Source of the DNA: Rhodococcus koreensis
GTDB taxonomy: Bacteria > Actinomycetota > Actinomycetes > Mycobacteriales > Mycobacteriaceae
Direction: 5' to 3'
NCBI RefSeq assembly: GCF_900105905.1
Contig: NZ_FNSV01000005.1
Coordinates: 7,688,001 to 7,752,000 of the forward strand
DNA: 64,000 nucleotides
Below the pieces are notes generated by a model. That model was not told the origin of the DNA. It did not search any database and saw only the letters and a program-made list of their open reading frames with translations. Shown here one piece after another: positions 9,404 to 18,329 of this stretch; position 1 is the stretch's first letter, and the number at the start of each line of letters is the position of its first letter. The position numbers and the translations under genes are program-made.

Positions 9404-10584
9404 TCCTGCGGGGCAGGGCCGTCGTGGAGGACGGCGTCCTCGCCGACGGCGTGGTCGTCACCGACGGCGACCGAATCTCCTGGGTCGGTTCCGCGTCGCA
9501 GTACCGCGGGCAGGTGCCGCTGCCGGACCCGACTTCGTCGATACTGCTGCCGGGCCTGATCGACCTGCACTGCCACGGCGGCGCAGGCGCAGGCTTTCCG
9601 AACGCCGACGCCGACGGGGCGAGGCTGGCCGCGGACCATCACCGCGGGCACGGCACCACCGGACTGCTCGGGAGCCTGGTCTCGGCGGGGGAGCAGGATC
9701 TGCTCCGGCAGGCCGGAATCCTCGCCGACCTGGTGGAACGCCGTGACCTCCTCGGGATCCACCTGGAGGGCCCGTTCATCTCCGGTGCCCGCTGCGGTGC
9801 GCAGGATCCCGCGTCCGTGGTGCCCGGCGACCCCGGCCTGTTCGAGCGGATCTGCGACGCCGCGCGTGGCACCGTCCGGTCGATGACGCTCGCACCGGAG
9901 ACCGCGCACTTCGGCGAGCTTCTCACCGCGATGCGCCGGCGCGGCGTGTTACCGAGCCTCGGCCACACCGACACCGATGCAGCGACGACGTCCGCACGGA
10001 TCGCCGACGCCGCCGGCGGGCCGCTGACCGCCACACACCTGTTCAACGCGATGCCGCCGCTGCACCACCGCGCGCCGGGGCCGGTGGCCGCGTTTCTCGC
10101 CGCAGCCGGTCGCGGCGACATCGTCGTCGAATTGATCGCGGACGGAGTGCATCTCGCGCCCGAGACCGTGTCGATGGTGTTCGACGCCGTCGGACCGGAC
10201 CAGATCGTCCTCGTCAGCGACGCCATGGCCGCCGCCGGTGTCTCGGACGGCGACTACCAACTCGGGCCACTGGACGTGCGCGTCTCGCACGGGGTGGCCC
10301 GGCTCGCGACCGCCGACGGATCCGAGGGGGCCATCGCGGGCGGCACCGCACGACTACTGGATGTCGTGCGCACCACCGTTGTCGACAGCGGCGTCGGACT
10401 CGTCGACGCCGTCGCGTCCGCCACCAGGACCCCGGCCCGGCTGCTCGGCCTGGAATCCGAACGCGGCACCCTGGCCCCGGGCTTCCGCGCAGATATCGTC
10501 GTGACCGATCACCAACTGCGCCCGCGTGGCGTGTTTTCCGGCGGAATGCCCGCCGGAACGGAAGGACTCGCATGGAAATCGTAA
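9400..10584 (+). CDS. nagA: N-acetylglucosamine-6-phosphate deacetylase
   Basis: A 394-residue amidohydrolase that removes acetate from GlcNAc-6-phosphate, the product of the PTS permease. Metal site: LIDLHCHGGAG with His57 and His59, the catalytic-site glutamate in GIHLEGPF, GHTDTDA, and TATHLFNAMPPLHHR. The C-terminal lines close the composite barrel (GTLAPGFRADIVV). ATG 9400 overlaps the EI stop (ATGA), and the gene overlaps nagB by 13 bases, so translation is coupled on both sides. Confidence 0.93.
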   Translation: MILRGRAVVEDGVLADGVVVTDGDRISWVGSASQYRGQVPLPDPTSSILLPGLIDLHCHGGAGAGFPNADADGARLAADHHRGHGTTGLLGSLVSAGEQDLLRQAGILADLVERRDLLGIHLEGPFISGARCGAQDPASVVPGDPGLFERICDAARGTVRSMTLAPETAHFGELLTAMRRRGVLPSLGHTDTDAATTSARIADAAGGPLTATHLFNAMPPLHHRAPGPVAAFLAAAGRGDIVVELIADGVHLAPETVSMVFDAVGPDQIVLVSDAMAAAGVSDGDYQLGPLDVRVSHGVARLATADGSEGAIAGGTARLLDVVRTTVVDSGVGLVDAVASATRTPARLLGLESERGTLAPGFRADIVVTDHQLRPRGVFSGGMPAGTEGLAWKS

Positions 10585-11351
10585 TCCGGCCGACGCCGTC
10601 GGAGGTGAGCACGACCGTCGCGGACATCGTCGAGAGGTACGTCCGACGCGGTCCGGCGACACTGGGCCTCGCCACCGGGTCGTCCCCGCTCGGAAGCTAC
10701 CGCGAACTCGCGCGACGGCACCGCGAGTCCGGGCTGGACTTCACGGACGCGCGGGCCTTCCTCCTCGACGAGTACGTCGGGCTGCCGAAAAGTCACGATC
10801 AGTCGTACTTCTCGGTGATCCGCTCGGAGTTCGTCGACCACGTCAACCTCGATCCCGAGCGGGTGCTCAGCCCGAACGGCGAATCGCCCACCATCGCCGA
10901 GGAAGGCGCACGATACGACGCGGCCATCGCCGAGGCGGGTGGCGTCGACGTGCAACTGCTCGGCATCGGAACCGACGGCCACATCGGGTTCAACGAGCCG
11001 GGTTCCGCACTGACCTCACGCACCCGCGTCAAGACCCTCACCGAGCAGACCCGACTCGACAACGCGCGGTTCTTCGACAGCGTGGACGACGTCCCGCACC
11101 ACGTCCTCACCCAGGGGCTGGGCACCATCAGCGAAGCCCGGCACCTGGTGATGATCGCGTTCGGCAAGGGCAAGGCCGAAGCGATCGCCGCCGCCGCCGA
11201 AGGTCCGCTCGCTGCGTTCTGCCCGGCGTCGGTGATGCAACTGCACCCGCACGTGACCGTCGTCATCGACGAGGCCGCGGCGAGCAAACTGCAACTCGCC
11301 GACTACTACCGGTACGCACTGGAACACAAGCCTTCCTGGCAGTTGTTCTAG
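10572..11351 (+). CDS. nagB: Glucosamine-6-phosphate deaminase
   Basis: A 259-residue NagB that converts glucosamine-6-phosphate to fructose-6-phosphate and ammonia. Family marks are LATGSSPLGSYREL near the N-terminus, FLLDEYVGL, LGIGTDGHIGFNEPGS, and ALTSRTRVKTL. Length is usual for the family. It follows nagA with a 13-bp overlap and is followed without a gap by cutC. Together with the PTS genes it gives a full path from external GlcNAc to glycolysis. Confidence 0.95.
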   Translation: MEIVIRPTPSEVSTTVADIVERYVRRGPATLGLATGSSPLGSYRELARRHRESGLDFTDARAFLLDEYVGLPKSHDQSYFSVIRSEFVDHVNLDPERVLSPNGESPTIAEEGARYDAAIAEAGGVDVQLLGIGTDGHIGFNEPGSALTSRTRVKTLTEQTRLDNARFFDSVDDVPHHVLTQGLGTISEARHLVMIAFGKGKAEAIAAAAEGPLAAFCPASVMQLHPHVTVVIDEAAASKLQLADYYRYALEHKPSWQLF

Positions 11352-12065
11352 ATGGCACCCGTACTCGAACTGGCGGTCCAGGACGTCGCGGGCGCCCGGA
11401 TCGCACGGCGCGCCGGAGCAACGCGTGTCGAGTTGTGCACCGCACTCGGCGCGACCGGCGGACTGACACCGAGCATCGGCATGATCGAAGCCGTTGTGGC
11501 CCAGGGGATCGCGGTACACCCGCTGATCCGGTGCCGGCCCGGCGGATTCGCCTACGACGCCGACGAGATCGCGGTCATGGCCCGCGACATCCGTGCCGCG
11601 GTGGGCGCGGGCGCATCCGGCGTCGTCGTCGGTGCGCTCACGCCAGGCATGGCCGTCGACCGCGACGCGCTGGCCCGCCTGCTCGACGGCATCGACCCGT
11701 ACGCGGTGGAGGTGACGTTCCATCGTGCGATGGACGTCGTCGACGACAGGGCGACTGCCCTCGATGCGCTCGCGCGGTCGGGCATCATCCGCGTCCTCAC
11801 CTCGGGCGGAGCGCCCCGCTGCATCGACGGCCTCGACGCCCTGTCGGCCATGGTCGCCCACGCACACGGGCGGATCCAGGTGATGGCAGGTGGCGGGATT
11901 CGCGTCGACGACATCGCCGCGGTCGCGGGGACCGGTGTCGACGCCGTACACCTGTCCGGCCGCCGCACCGTCGCCGACAGCGGCGGTCCCGGCGGTGGGA
12001 CCGGCGATTACGACGCCGTCGACGAAACCCTCGCCATCGCAGCCGCTGTGGCACTGGGTATCTGA
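11352..12065 (+). CDS. cutC: CutC family TIM-barrel protein
   Basis: A 237-residue CutC family member (LELAVQDVAGARIARRAGATRVELC, GGLTPS, IRCRPGGF, VTFHRAMD, RVLTSGG, VMAGGGIR). It has been linked to copper homeostasis in E. coli, but that role is disputed and the reaction is unknown. The ATG immediately follows the nagB TAG, so it is the last gene of the nag operon. This suggests a link to amino-sugar metabolism rather than copper, which is inference only. Confidence 0.85.
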   Translation: MAPVLELAVQDVAGARIARRAGATRVELCTALGATGGLTPSIGMIEAVVAQGIAVHPLIRCRPGGFAYDADEIAVMARDIRAAVGAGASGVVVGALTPGMAVDRDALARLLDGIDPYAVEVTFHRAMDVVDDRATALDALARSGIIRVLTSGGAPRCIDGLDALSAMVAHAHGRIQVMAGGGIRVDDIAAVAGTGVDAVHLSGRRTVADSGGPGGGTGDYDAVDETLAIAAAVALGI

Positions 12066-12076
12066 ACTTTCGGCCA

Positions 12077-12121
12077 TTGCCTGTGGTCCGGTCAGGCTGC
12101 TAGAATCGAACAAAGTTTCGA
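12077..12121 (+). promoter_or_regulatory. Promoter with LexA-type SOS box
   Basis: A -35 like TTGCCT (12077-12082) is followed after 18 bp by a -10 TAGAAT (12101-12106). Overlapping its end is TCGAAC-AAAG-TTTCGA (12106-12121), one mismatch from the actinobacterial LexA consensus TCGAAC-N4-GTTCGA. Such a site would block RNA polymerase at the HNH gene promoter until DNA damage. Confidence 0.75.
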
Positions 12122-12143
12122 ACAACCTCGGGGGAGGCTGGTC

Positions 12144-13466
12144 GTGGGGGATGTGGGGGCACCGGATCTGGAGGAGTTGCGGGCGTTCACGGCGCGGCTT
12201 CGTGTGGTTTCTGCGAGTGGTGATCCCGGGTTGGGGATCGAGTGGATCGACGCGGTGGAGTCGTTGAAGTCAGTGGGGTGCGCGGTGCAGGCGGTCGTCA
12301 CCGACGATGTCGCCACGTGCATGCGGGAGGACCGGAAGGCCCGGCGGTTGCCGCGGACGGAGTGGGACCGCGGTATCGCCTCACAGATTGCGTTGGCGCG
12401 CAGGGAATCCCCGAACCGCGGCGGCCGGCATCTGGGGTTCGCTCGGGCGGTGGTGCACGAGATGCCGCACACGTTGGCGTTGTTGCGGTCGGGCCGGTTG
12501 AACGAGTGGCGCGCCACGCTGCTGGTGCGGGAAACAGCGTGTCTGTCGGCGGCGGATCGCGCGGTGGTGGATCGCCGGTTGTGTTCGGACCCGAACAGTC
12601 TCGACGGGGTCGGGGACCGCGGCCTGGTCGCGAAGGCGAAGGCCCTGGCGGTGGAACTCGACGCGGCCGCGGTCGTGGCCCGGTACCGCAAGGCCGTCTC
12701 CGAGCGGCGGGTCACGATGCGGCCGGCGCCGGATTCGATGGCGTATCTGAGTGTGCTGTTGCCGATGGAACAGGCCGTGTGTTTGCAGGCGACGTTGGGG
12801 CGGGATGCGGACAGTCTCATCGCCACCGGGAACAGCGGTGGCCGCACTCGGAATCAGGTGATGGCGGATCTGTTGTTCGACCGCGGCACCGGGGCATCGG
12901 TCGCCAATGGTGTGCCGGTGGCGGTGAACCTGGTGATCTCCGACGAAGCACTGCTGGCGGGTGAGAGTGAGGCGGCGGATCTGGCGGGGTTCGGGCCGGT
13001 GCCGGCGGGGATCGCGCGCCGGTTGGTGGCGGACGCGGTGGGTTTGGAGACCGAAACCACGTTGCGGTTGATCTACTCGTGCCCGGTGTCGGGGTCGTTG
13101 ACGGCGATGGAATCGCAGGCGCGGACGTTCCCGAAAAGTCTCGCGAAGCTGATCGACCTCCGGGACCGCACGTGTCGGACGCCGTGGTGTGACGCCCCGA
13201 TCCGCCATCACGATCACATTCTCTCGAGCCGCAACAAGGGCGCCACCACGGCACACAATGGGGCCGGGTTGTGCGCGGCGTGCAACTACGCGAAGGAAGG
13301 CGACGGCTGGACCGCGCGCCCCGTCAGGAGGCATGGCCGAACGCATCTCTTCGACCTCGGTACCCCGACGGGGCATCACTACCGGTCCGCGGCCCCACGA
13401 CTGCCGTCCGCGGCGCGGCGGTCGGAGATCGAGGCGATCCTGATCGCACAATTGCGGGCGTCTTGA
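12144..13466 (+). CDS. DUF222/HNH endonuclease, 13E12 repeat family
   Basis: A 440-residue protein of the mycobacterial 13E12 repeat type: a long helical DUF222 region (about residues 20-300) and a C-terminal HNH nuclease motif (CRTPWCDAPIRHHDHI, then the N of NKGATTAHNGAG and H/C residues before NYAKEGDGW) near residues 345-390. The biological role is unknown; the family is multicopy and often DNA-damage inducible. GTG 12144 is preceded by GGGGGAGG. An almost perfect LexA box overlaps its -10. The gene uses many TTG, GCG and GTG codons compared with the nag operon, which may reflect separate history. Confidence 0.85.
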   Translation: MGDVGAPDLEELRAFTARLRVVSASGDPGLGIEWIDAVESLKSVGCAVQAVVTDDVATCMREDRKARRLPRTEWDRGIASQIALARRESPNRGGRHLGFARAVVHEMPHTLALLRSGRLNEWRATLLVRETACLSAADRAVVDRRLCSDPNSLDGVGDRGLVAKAKALAVELDAAAVVARYRKAVSERRVTMRPAPDSMAYLSVLLPMEQAVCLQATLGRDADSLIATGNSGGRTRNQVMADLLFDRGTGASVANGVPVAVNLVISDEALLAGESEAADLAGFGPVPAGIARRLVADAVGLETETTLRLIYSCPVSGSLTAMESQARTFPKSLAKLIDLRDRTCRTPWCDAPIRHHDHILSSRNKGATTAHNGAGLCAACNYAKEGDGWTARPVRRHGRTHLFDLGTPTGHHYRSAAPRLPSAARRSEIEAILIAQLRAS

Positions 13467-13502
13467 CCCGGCGGCCATGGGATTCGTCGTAGGGTCGTGT
13501 GC

Positions 13503-13994
13503 ATGGCCAGCTGGAATGAGTTCGCCGAAGCTGCTCCGCGGATTGCCGCTATCTTCTCCCGCAGGCACGCGGCGACCAAGAACCTGTGCATGCTCGGCAC
13601 GCTTCGCTCCGACGGGTTTCCGCGGATCAGCCCGGTCGAGCCGAGATTTTTCGAGAATCAGTTGTGGATCGCCGGAATGCCGAACACCACGAAATTCCGT
13701 GATCTGGCACGGGATCCGCGCTTCTGCCTGCACACGGCGACCGTCGACACCGAGGTGAAGGAGGGTGACGCAAAACTGTGGGGTGTCGTCGACGACGTCC
13801 AGGACAAGGCCCTGCATCAGCGTTTCGCGCAGGCACTGTTCGACGAGACCGGGTTCGACATCCGGGGGCAGGAATTCGATCACTGCTACCGAGCCGACCT
13901 GATCGGCGGCTCGGCGGTGGAGGTCGGCGACGGCCACATGGATATCACCATCTGGAAACCGGGCAAGCCCGAGCACGTCGTGCGAAAGCACTGA
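13503..13994 (+). CDS. Pyridoxamine 5'-phosphate oxidase-like split-barrel flavoprotein
   Basis: A 163-residue protein of the FMN/F420-binding split-barrel superfamily. The opening LCMLGTLRSDGFPRISPVEP and the strand LWIAGMPNTTKFRDLARDPR are typical of PNPOx-like proteins, which bind FMN, F420 or heme. The substrate is unknown. ATG 13503 is chosen; GTG 13497 lies two codons earlier. It stands alone, 36 nt after the HNH gene and 4 nt from the end of the convergent nucleotidyltransferase remnant. Confidence 0.75.
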   Translation: MASWNEFAEAAPRIAAIFSRRHAATKNLCMLGTLRSDGFPRISPVEPRFFENQLWIAGMPNTTKFRDLARDPRFCLHTATVDTEVKEGDAKLWGVVDDVQDKALHQRFAQALFDETGFDIRGQEFDHCYRADLIGGSAVEVGDGHMDITIWKPGKPEHVVRKH

Positions 13995-13998
13995 CTGC

Positions 13999-14462
13999 TT
14001 ACTCCGGCCACGGCACCACGGTCAAATGGGGCCATTCCTTCTGCCACCGGGCAGCTTTGGATTCGTACACCTCACGCGGAGCGAGGACGGGATCGTGCAG
14101 TCGGTGAAGGGTGTCGAGGGCACGCCGAAGTGGTTTTCGTACCAAATATGCACACGCGCTTCGTTTCTGACTTCGACGCGCACATCGAGGTCGCCGAACA
14201 GTGCGTCGGCTCGGCGGATGACGTCGTCTTCGGCGTCGTGGCCGAGGTCGGTGTCGTCGAAGTAGAAGAGGTCGTAGTCGTTGATCCCCGACTGCGGGTC
14301 GCGGCCGTCGAGGTGGTTCCAGACCGTCTGGAATACGGCGCCTGCGGTGAGGTGCCAGTCCGAGAGGCCGAGTTGGGGTGCACGGTCCAGGATCGTGGTG
14401 ATGTACGGGTTGGTCTGCAGGATGCGGAGGAAGTTCAGCTCCTCGGGAGAGTGAATCTGCAT
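13999..14462 (-). pseudogene. Broken nucleotidyltransferase-family gene (internal deletion)
   Basis: The first frame starts MQIHSPEELNFL and carries nucleotidyltransferase-like features: LTAGAVFQTVWNHLDG, then GINDYDLFYFDDTD with the metal-binding acidic pair, and RNEARVHIWYENHFGVP. After STPFT (about 14103) it runs into an unrelated tail ending at 14022. In another frame the sequence from about 14095 reads HDPVLAPREVYESKAARWQ and ends WPHLTVVPWPE at 13999, which resembles the family's natural C-terminus. About 40 codons that normally separate these two parts are missing and the frame changes. This looks like one out-of-frame internal deletion. An in-frame ATG at 14498 is an alternative start. 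Family assignment (PF06042-like) is from memory. Confidence 0.6.
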
Positions 14463-14477
14463 GTTCCGATCGTATGG

Positions 14478-14505
14478 TGGACATACATGGACATCCAACT
14501 ATAGG
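14478..14505 (+). promoter_or_regulatory. Probable promoter of the valine operon
   Basis: TGGACA (14478-14483) is followed after 16 bp by TATAGG (14500-14505), which resemble -35 and -10 elements upstream of mmsA. The region also holds two near-repeats of GGACAT with flanking TGGA/TCCA symmetry (14478-14497), a possible operator. Strength and start site are not known. Confidence 0.4.
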
Positions 14506-14558
14506 ATGAGCACATATTCGGAACTCCCTCATCATCGAACAAGGAACGGGTTCGCACA

Positions 14559-16061
14559 ATGGTTCAAGAGCTATCCCACTTCGTCGGCGGCAAGCGCGTC
14601 CCCGGTGCCTCCAACAAGTTCGGCGACGTCTACGACCCCAACACCGGTGAGGTGCAGGCGCGTGTGCCTCTCGCAGACAAGGCCGAGACGGAGGCGATCA
14701 TCGCGAACGCGGTGGAAGCTCAGCGCGAATGGGCGCTGTTCAACCCGCAGAAGCGGGCACGCGTCCTGATGAAGTTCCTCCAGCTCGTGCAGGAGGAGAT
14801 GGATTCGCTGGCGCGCCTCCTGTCGTCCGAGCACGGCAAGACGATCCCCGACGCGAAGGGCGACATCCAGCGCGGACTCGAGGTCATCGAGTTCGCCCTC
14901 GGCGCTCCTCACCTGCTCAAGGGCGAGTACACGGAATCCGCCGGAACCGGGATCGACGTGTACTCCATGCGTCAGCCGCTCGGCGTCGTCGCCGGCATCA
15001 CACCCTTCAACTTCCCGGCCATGATCCCGCTGTGGAAGGCCGGTCCCGCGCTGGCCGCCGGCAACGCCTTCATCCTCAAGCCGTCCGAGCGCGACCCCTC
15101 GGTGCCGCTGCGCCTGGCCGAACTGTTCCTCGAGGCCGGTCTGCCCGCGGGTGTGTTCAACGTGGTCAACGGTGACAAGGAAGTGGTGGACGTCCTGCTC
15201 ACCGACGACCGCGTCAAGGCTGTCGGGTTCGTCGGGTCCACCCCGATCGCGCAGTACATCTACGAGACCGCCGCGGCCCACGGCAAGCGCGCACAATGCT
15301 TCGGTGGCGCGAAGAACCACGCGATCATCATGCCCGACGCCGACCTCGACGAGGTGGCAGACGCCCTCATCGGCGCTGGTTACGGCTCCGCGGGTGAGCG
15401 GTGCATGGCCATTTCCGTCGCCGTGCCGGTGGGCGAGGAGACGGCGGATGCGCTGGTCGCGAAGCTGACCGAGCGGGTCGGCAAGCTCACGATCGGCCGC
15501 AGCGACGACGAGTCCGCCGACTTCGGTCCGCTGGTCAGCAAGGACGCCCTCGAGCGGGTGAACAACTACATCCAGATCGGCATCGATGAGGGCGCGGAGG
15601 CCGTGATCGACGGCCGCGGCTTCACCCTCGAGGGCCACGAGAACGGCTTCTTCGCCGGCGCGACCCTGTTCGACAAGGTCACCACCGACATGCGCGTCTA
15701 CAAGGAAGAGATCTTCGGACCCGTCCTGCTGGTTGCCCGCGCGGCGGACTACGAGGAGGCGCTCCGCCTGCCCACCGAGCACGAGTACGGCAACGGCGTC
15801 GCCATCTTCACCCGCGACGGCGACACGGCCCGCGACTTCACGAACCGGGTGAACGTCGGCATGGTCGGCGTCAACGTGCCGATCCCGGTACCGATCGCGT
15901 ACCACACGTTCGGCGGCTGGAAGCGTTCCGGCTTCGGCGACCTGAACCAGCACGGTCCTGACTCCTTCCGCTTCTACACCAAGACCAAGACCGTGACGCA
16001 GCGTTGGCCCTCGGGCAAGAAGGAAGAGACCAACCACTTCGTCATCCCCACCATGAACTGA
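14559..16061 (+). CDS. mmsA: Methylmalonate-semialdehyde dehydrogenase (CoA-acylating)
   Basis: A 500-residue aldehyde dehydrogenase. It oxidises methylmalonate semialdehyde, the end product of valine breakdown, to propionyl-CoA. Seen: GITPFNFPAMIPLWK, the NAD-binding FVGSTPIAQYI, catalytic Cys282 in SAGERCMAIS, and the VNVPIPVPIAYHTFGGWK stretch typical of the CoA-acylating MmsA subgroup. First gene of a five-gene valine operon with mmsB and the hydrolase. ATG follows AAGGAACGGG. It is cytoplasmic and of full family length. Confidence 0.95.
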   Translation: MVQELSHFVGGKRVPGASNKFGDVYDPNTGEVQARVPLADKAETEAIIANAVEAQREWALFNPQKRARVLMKFLQLVQEEMDSLARLLSSEHGKTIPDAKGDIQRGLEVIEFALGAPHLLKGEYTESAGTGIDVYSMRQPLGVVAGITPFNFPAMIPLWKAGPALAAGNAFILKPSERDPSVPLRLAELFLEAGLPAGVFNVVNGDKEVVDVLLTDDRVKAVGFVGSTPIAQYIYETAAAHGKRAQCFGGAKNHAIIMPDADLDEVADALIGAGYGSAGERCMAISVAVPVGEETADALVAKLTERVGKLTIGRSDDESADFGPLVSKDALERVNNYIQIGIDEGAEAVIDGRGFTLEGHENGFFAGATLFDKVTTDMRVYKEEIFGPVLLVARAADYEEALRLPTEHEYGNGVAIFTRDGDTARDFTNRVNVGMVGVNVPIPVPIAYHTFGGWKRSGFGDLNQHGPDSFRFYTKTKTVTQRWPSGKKEETNHFVIPTMN

Positions 16062-16071
16062 ACGGATCTCC

Positions 16072-17229
16072 ATGTTCACCTTGACCGATGACGAGCGGGC
16101 GATCAGTGACACGGCCCGTGATTTCGCGGCCGAGCATCTGGCGCCGCATGCGGTGGAATGGGATCAGGCCAAGCATTTCCCCGTCGATGTGCTGCGGAAG
16201 GCGGCCTCGCTCGGGATGGGCGGGATCTACATCCGCGAGGACGTGGGCGGCTCCGAGCTGACCCGGGTCGATGCGGCCCGCATCTTCGAGCAGTTGGCGA
16301 AGGGCTGTCCGTCGATCGCCGCCTACATTTCCATCCACAACATGGTCACCTGGATGATCGACCGGTTCGGCACCGAGGAGCAGCGCCGCGCCTGGGTGCC
16401 GGGGTTGTGCGCGATGGATCAGCTGGGCAGTTACTGCCTCACCGAACCCGGCGCCGGCTCCGATGCGGCGGCGCTGAGCACCAGGGCGGTCCGCGACGGC
16501 GACGACTACGTGCTCAACGGGGTCAAGCAGTTCATTTCCGGGGCCGGCACCTCGGAGGTGTATGTGGTGATGGCCCGCACCGGGGAGGGCGGGCCGCGCG
16601 GGATTTCGGCGTTCATCGTCCCGAAGGACTCACCGGGGCTGTCGTTCGGGCCGAACGAGGTGAAGATGGGCTGGAACGCCCAGCCGACCCGGCAGGTGAT
16701 CTTCGAGGATGTGCGGGTGCCGGCGGGCAACCTGCTCGGCGACGAGGGCGGCGGGTTCCGGATCGCGATGGCCGGCCTGAACGGGGGCCGGCTCAACATC
16801 GCCGCCTGCTCGGTCGGTGGGGCGCAGACCGCGTTGGATAAGGCGGTGGCGTATCTGGCGGACCGGAAGGCGTTCGGGTCGTCGTTGCTCGACTCGCAGG
16901 CGTTGCAGTTCCAGCTGGCGGACATGCGCACGGAGCTGGAGGCGGCCCGCACCCTGTTGTGGCGGGCGGCGGCCGCGTTGGAGGAGGGTGCCCCGGACGT
17001 GGTGGAGTTGTGTGCGATGGCGAAGCGGTTCGCCACCGACACCGGGTTCGAGGTCGCGAACAAGGCGCTGCAGCTGCACGGCGGGTACGGCTATCTTGCC
17101 GAGTACGGGATCGAGAAGATCGTCCGCGACCTGCGGGTGCATCAGATCCTCGAGGGCAGCAACGAGATCATGCGGGTGGTCATCGCCCGCAGCATCATCG
17201 CGGGACACGGGAAGCAGGGAGCGGCATGA
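16072..17229 (+). CDS. Acyl-CoA dehydrogenase, isobutyryl-CoA dehydrogenase-like
   Basis: A 385-residue FAD acyl-CoA dehydrogenase. Seen: YCLTEPGAGSDAAAL flavin/substrate loop, DRKAFGSSLLDSQALQFQLAD, HGGYGYLAEYGIEKIVRD, and catalytic Glu361 in QILEGSNEIMR. In this operon it most likely converts isobutyryl-CoA to methacrylyl-CoA in valine catabolism; a 2-methylbutyryl-CoA role cannot be excluded. It begins 10 nt after mmsA and overlaps the next gene by four bases. The codon choice (GCG, TTG, GGG) differs from mmsA. Confidence 0.9.
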   Translation: MFTLTDDERAISDTARDFAAEHLAPHAVEWDQAKHFPVDVLRKAASLGMGGIYIREDVGGSELTRVDAARIFEQLAKGCPSIAAYISIHNMVTWMIDRFGTEEQRRAWVPGLCAMDQLGSYCLTEPGAGSDAAALSTRAVRDGDDYVLNGVKQFISGAGTSEVYVVMARTGEGGPRGISAFIVPKDSPGLSFGPNEVKMGWNAQPTRQVIFEDVRVPAGNLLGDEGGGFRIAMAGLNGGRLNIAACSVGGAQTALDKAVAYLADRKAFGSSLLDSQALQFQLADMRTELEAARTLLWRAAAALEEGAPDVVELCAMAKRFATDTGFEVANKALQLHGGYGYLAEYGIEKIVRDLRVHQILEGSNEIMRVVIARSIIAGHGKQGAA

Positions 17230-18296
17230 GCGACGCGGGAACAGCGGTGGACGAGGTTCTGATCAACAAGAGCGGCGGTGTGGGCCGGATCGTGTTGAAC
17301 CGGCCGAAGGCGATCAACGCCCTCAACCACGCCATGGTGGCGCGGATCGCCGCGGCGTTGGCGGCGTGGGCCGGGGACGACGAAGTGCGCGCGGTGCTGA
17401 TCACCGGCGCCGGGGAACGCGGGCTGTGCGCGGGCGGGGACATCGTCTCGATCTACCACGACGCCAAGGAGGGTGGCACGGGGTCGCGGGAGTTCTGGCG
17501 GGACGAGTACATCCTCAACGCCGCCATCGCGAACTACCCGAAGCCGTATGTGGCGGTGATGGATGGCATCGTGATGGGCGGCGGGGTCGGGGTGTCGGCG
17601 CACGGCAGTGTGCGGATCGTGACCGAGCGGTCGATGATCGGGATGCCCGAGACCGGGATCGGGTTCGTCCCCGACGTCGGCGGCACCTACCTGTTGGCCC
17701 GGTCCCCGGGGGAGTTGGGCACCCACATCGCGCTCACCACGGCCCGCCTCAGTGCCGGGGATGCGATCGCGTGCGGGTTCGCCGACCACTTCATCCCGTC
17801 CGCCAGGATCGGACAGTTCGTCGAGGCTCTGTCGACCACGTCGGTGGAGGAGGCGTTGGCCGCGTTCACCGAACCGGCCCCGGAATCGGACCTGCTGGCG
17901 CAGCAGGCGTGGATCGACGCCGCATATTCCGCGGACAGCGTCGCCGAGATCGTGGCCCGCCTGCAGGGCAGTGGGGTCCCGGAGGCGGCGAAGGCGGCCG
18001 AGCAGGTGCTGGCGAAGTCGCCGACCGCGTGCGCGGTCACCCTGGCGTCGCTGCGCCGGGCCCGGGTGGCGGCCAGCCTCGAAGAAGTGCTGAACGAGGA
18101 GTTCCGGGTGTCGGTGGCCTGCCTGGGCTCGGCCGATCTGGTCGAGGGGATCCGGGCGCAGGTCGTCGACAAGGACCGCAACCCGCACTGGTCACCCGCC
18201 TCCATCGACGACGTGACCGACGACGCCGTCGCAACATTCTTCACCCCCCTCGGCGACCTCGAACTCGGCCTGACGGCCCCGCAACCGCAGCACTGA
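17226..18296 (+). CDS. 3-hydroxyisobutyryl-CoA hydrolase
   Basis: A 356-residue crotonase-fold protein with the long C-terminal part of HIBYL-CoA hydrolases. It releases 3-hydroxyisobutyrate and CoA, the step before mmsB. Seen: the oxyanion-hole stretch LCAGGDIVSIYHDAK, DGIVMGGGVGVSAHG, and MPETGIGFVPDVGGTYLLAR, the last being characteristic of the hydrolase branch. ATG overlaps the dehydrogenase stop. The last 40 codons switch to GCC/CTC-rich usage while the rest is GCG/TTG-rich. Confidence 0.92.
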   Translation: MSDAGTAVDEVLINKSGGVGRIVLNRPKAINALNHAMVARIAAALAAWAGDDEVRAVLITGAGERGLCAGGDIVSIYHDAKEGGTGSREFWRDEYILNAAIANYPKPYVAVMDGIVMGGGVGVSAHGSVRIVTERSMIGMPETGIGFVPDVGGTYLLARSPGELGTHIALTTARLSAGDAIACGFADHFIPSARIGQFVEALSTTSVEEALAAFTEPAPESDLLAQQAWIDAAYSADSVAEIVARLQGSGVPEAAKAAEQVLAKSPTACAVTLASLRRARVAASLEEVLNEEFRVSVACLGSADLVEGIRAQVVDKDRNPHWSPASIDDVTDDAVATFFTPLGDLELGLTAPQPQH

Positions 18297-18329
18297 ACCA
18301 TCAGCCACACGCGTCCAGGAGGGACTGCT

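Noticed and set aside
14571..16112. Long open frame on the minus strand opposite mmsA (513 codons)
   Set aside because: It mirrors mmsA, has the Arg/Val/Gly/Asp-rich composition of antisense high-GC DNA and no recognisable domain; mmsA is clear on the other strand.
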